Positions 7,100 through 8,443 of a stretch of 8,443 nucleotides of DNA are shown in pieces. Source of the DNA: Planctomycetota bacterium (GTDB lineage: Bacteria; Planctomycetota; Phycisphaerae; UBA1845; Fen-1342). The notes under the pieces were generated by a model, which did not search any database, was not told where the DNA came from, and was given only the letters and a program-made list of their open reading frames with translations. The stretch spans positions 1-8,443 of the forward strand of contig JAUWXH010000057.1 of the NCBI GenBank assembly GCA_030616465.1. Reading direction: 5' to 3'. How positions within the stretch are numbered: position 1 is the stretch's first letter; each line of letters opens with the position of its first letter. Both the position numbers and the translations under genes were made by a program.

Positions 7100-7804
7100 G
7101 TGGCGCTGGCCCCTGCCGCCGCCGAGTGGGCCCGACAGACGGGCGGCCGGTTGCACCTTTACGGCAACGGCTGGGACAAACGCGCAGAACTCGCCTGTTT
7201 CGCGCGCGGTTTCGTGCCGCACGGGCGTCCGCTGGGCCGGGCGTTCCGGGCCGCGAAGATCAGCCTGCACGCCGGCTGCAACGCCGACCCGCATCAACGC
7301 GTCCTCGACGGCCTGTGCGCCGGGGGGTTCTTCCTCTTCGCGGAGAACCCGTCCGACGCGGCACACGCGCTGAACCAAGCCATTTACGAGCACGTCCGCG
7401 ACAAGCGATTGACGCCGCCCTTTCAGCTCACGCCGGCGGACCTGCCCGAACCCCACGCGGGCGAATTCGCTCGTTTCCTGCGGATTCGGGGCAGCGACCC
7501 GCGGGCCGTCGTCGTCGTTACGCGGGAGATGCCGCTCAACGTGGAGGCCAAGTGCGCCTGGCGGTGCCGATACAACGCCTCCAGTGTCTGGCCGCGCTAC
7601 GGGCAGGTGGTCTACCGCGGCCCAGACGAACTGGCCGAGCGCATCGACTACTTCCTCAAACATGAGGACGAGCGCCGGGAACTGGCGGCCGAAATGCGGC
7701 GGGCGGTCGTAGAGCGCTTCACCTACGACGCGCTGGTCCGCGCGGTCCTCGACTTCGTCGGTCGCGCCCTAGCAGGCGAGGGCGCCTCGCTGCTGCCGTC
7801 GTAG
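7100..7804 (+). CDS. Truncated paralogue: C-terminal domain only of the CgeB-type glycosyltransferase
   Basis: 234 residues from a GTG at 7100, with no good RBS. The frame is open from 6977 upstream, but that part shows no similarity to the full-length protein. Residues 6-234 align with residues 573-800 of the 800-residue glycosyltransferase at 3289-5691. They retain YGNGW, GFVPHGRPLG, AAKISLHAGCN and RVLDGLCAGG, then VWPRY.QVVY and the ERRELA.EMR.AV tail. The helical N-terminus, the Maf/MptE-like region and the first Rossmann half are all missing, so a complete two-domain glycosyltransferase active site cannot form. It is most simply a remnant of a duplicated gene, although the frame is intact with no internal stop over 230 codons. 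Alternatives are a stand-alone domain acting with a partner, or a cassette for recombination with the full gene. The 5' flank 6959-7099 shows no convincing promoter. Its stop lies only 10 bp from the stop of the convergent methyltransferase. Confidence 0.7.
   Translation: MALAPAAAEWARQTGGRLHLYGNGWDKRAELACFARGFVPHGRPLGRAFRAAKISLHAGCNADPHQRVLDGLCAGGFFLFAENPSDAAHALNQAIYEHVRDKRLTPPFQLTPADLPEPHAGEFARFLRIRGSDPRAVVVVTREMPLNVEAKCAWRCRYNASSVWPRYGQVVYRGPDELAERIDYFLKHEDERRELAAEMRRAVVERFTYDALVRAVLDFVGRALAGEGASLLPS
7115..7357 (+). repeat. Direct repeat, copy B (start of the truncated glycosyltransferase copy)
   Basis: This 243-bp segment is about 92% identical and gap-free to 5005-5247. Its left end coincides with the first point of homology between the two genes, so it marks the duplication or deletion breakpoint near 7114. 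Its right end marks a sharp fall in identity while homology continues to 7804. Confidence 0.85.
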
Positions 7805-7814
7805 GGTCGTATGG

Positions 7815-8443
7815 CTATTCCGCCTGATACGCGGTGCATATGCGTTGATGGCCAACCGTCGTCGTGCCCCACCCGGACCAACTGCCGTCCTCTGAGAATG
7901 GGTTTCTATGGCGGATGCACAACAAACCAATGCATTCCAGTGGGGCCCCCAGGCGGTTCGCGACGCTCTCTTCATAGCGCCCAGAGTAGACGTCGATGCG
8001 CCGCGTGTGGAAACCACGCGACCACAGGTGGCGTTCGAGTGCGGCCCGGTTCGGAATGCGTACTTCGGCGCGTGTCTCGGCCGCCGCACGCGTCATCTCG
8101 TTTGGCGCATTGGTCAGGGTTGCCACGCGTGGTGGCGCACCAGATTCCGTCTGTCCACCCGGGCGTAGCACCACCGTGTGGACGAGCATTCCGATCCGGC
8201 AGTGCTGCGTCAGAATGTCCAGGAACCGCTCAAAATCGTGGTAGTAATAGAGCAAGCCCATGCAGAGGATCAGGTCGAACTGCCAATCTGATTCCAGCAA
8301 CACCGTGCGGCTGTCGCCCTGAATGAATTCGATCCCCGGATGGGTGGTCTGGGCGAGCTTAATACTCGAACCGTCGTTGTCTACACCCACCAGCTGGGCG
8401 TCAGGCAGGTGCCGGCGCGCTTGGGCGAGCCAGAACCCGGTGT
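7815..8443 (-). CDS. Class I SAM-dependent methyltransferase (N-terminus cut by right window edge)
   Basis: 209 codons are visible; the start lies beyond 8443. The first visible residues are TGFWLAQARRHLPD, reading like the end of SAM-binding motif I (GxGTGFW), followed by LVGVDND (acidic end of strand 2, ribose contact). Next come FIQGDS, then DLILCMGLLYYYHDFERFL, the usual motif IV/post-motif IV of class I methyltransferases. The C-terminal half has LRPGG, NRAALERHLWSRGF and ECIGLLCIR, typical of the last strands. No substrate-recognition feature is identifiable; a small molecule, sugar or lipid acceptor fits the glycan context. The stop is at 7815-7817, tail to tail with the truncated glycosyltransferase copy. 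It is unrelated in sequence to the methyltransferase domain fused in the large left-hand gene beyond the shared fold. Fold is secure; substrate is unknown. Confidence 0.8.
   Translation of the reverse strand, partial: TGFWLAQARRHLPDAQLVGVDNDGSSIKLAQTTHPGIEFIQGDSRTVLLESDWQFDLILCMGLLYYYHDFERFLDILTQHCRIGMLVHTVVLRPGGQTESGAPPRVATLTNAPNEMTRAAAETRAEVRIPNRAALERHLWSRGFHTRRIDVYSGRYEESVANRLGAPLECIGLLCIRHRNPFSEDGSWSGWGTTTVGHQRICTAYQAE

Noticed and set aside
6968..7663. 231-codon minus-strand frame opposite the truncated glycosyltransferase copy
   Set aside because: Its sequence mirrors the antisense of the full-length glycosyltransferase, so it is a shadow duplicated along with the real frame.
7836..7843. 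GCATATGC palindrome inside the right-hand methyltransferase
   Set aside because: Eight-base palindromes are expected by chance, and this one is within coding sequence.

Overview
The window is G+C-rich throughout, with strong G/C preference at third codon positions and long open frames on the antisense of real genes. It is densely coding, with almost no intergenic DNA. It holds five protein-coding regions, two of them cut by the window edges. I see no rRNA, tRNA, CRISPR or transposase. The gene content suggests a surface-glycan or protein-glycosylation island of a high-G+C Gram-negative-type bacterium. A KpsC/KpsS-like capsule domain, a CgeB-type glycosyltransferase with a Maf/MptE-like region and a sulfatase-fold enzyme with T-x-P-S-H would fit a Planctomycetota-like genome, but this taxonomic guess is inference only.

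Layout. (1) Positions 1-3108, minus strand: one uninterrupted reading frame of at least 1036 codons that runs off the left edge. It joins a KpsC/KpsS-like capsule-synthesis domain, an unassigned linker, a class I SAM methyltransferase, a NodB-type polysaccharide deacetylase and the start of a Rossmann-like C-terminal module. (2) Positions 3109-3288: a 180-bp divergent promoter region with a perfect 7-bp inverted repeat and a short hexamer repeat. (3) Positions 3289-5691, plus strand: an 800-residue glycosyltransferase with a helical N-terminus, a Maf/MptE-like middle and a CgeB-type (Glyco_trans_1_2-like) C-terminus. (4) Positions 5777-6955, minus strand: a sulfatase/alkaline-phosphatase-superfamily enzyme with Thr at the nucleophile position. 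(5) Positions 7100-7804, plus strand: a second, N-terminally truncated copy of the C-terminal domain of gene 3. Its first 243 bp are about 92% identical to gene 3 and the rest is much more diverged. (6) Positions 7815-8443, minus strand: the C-terminal part of another SAM methyltransferase, entering from the right edge.

Together the enzymes could add sugars (genes 1 and 3), methylate them (domains in genes 1 and 6), remove N- or O-acetyl groups (gene 1) and add or remove sulfate or phospho-substituents (gene 4). That is the toolkit for a decorated capsule, O-antigen or glycoprotein glycan. The most unusual items are the multi-enzyme fusion in gene 1, the mosaic partial duplication of the glycosyltransferase, and the operator-like palindrome between the two large divergent genes.
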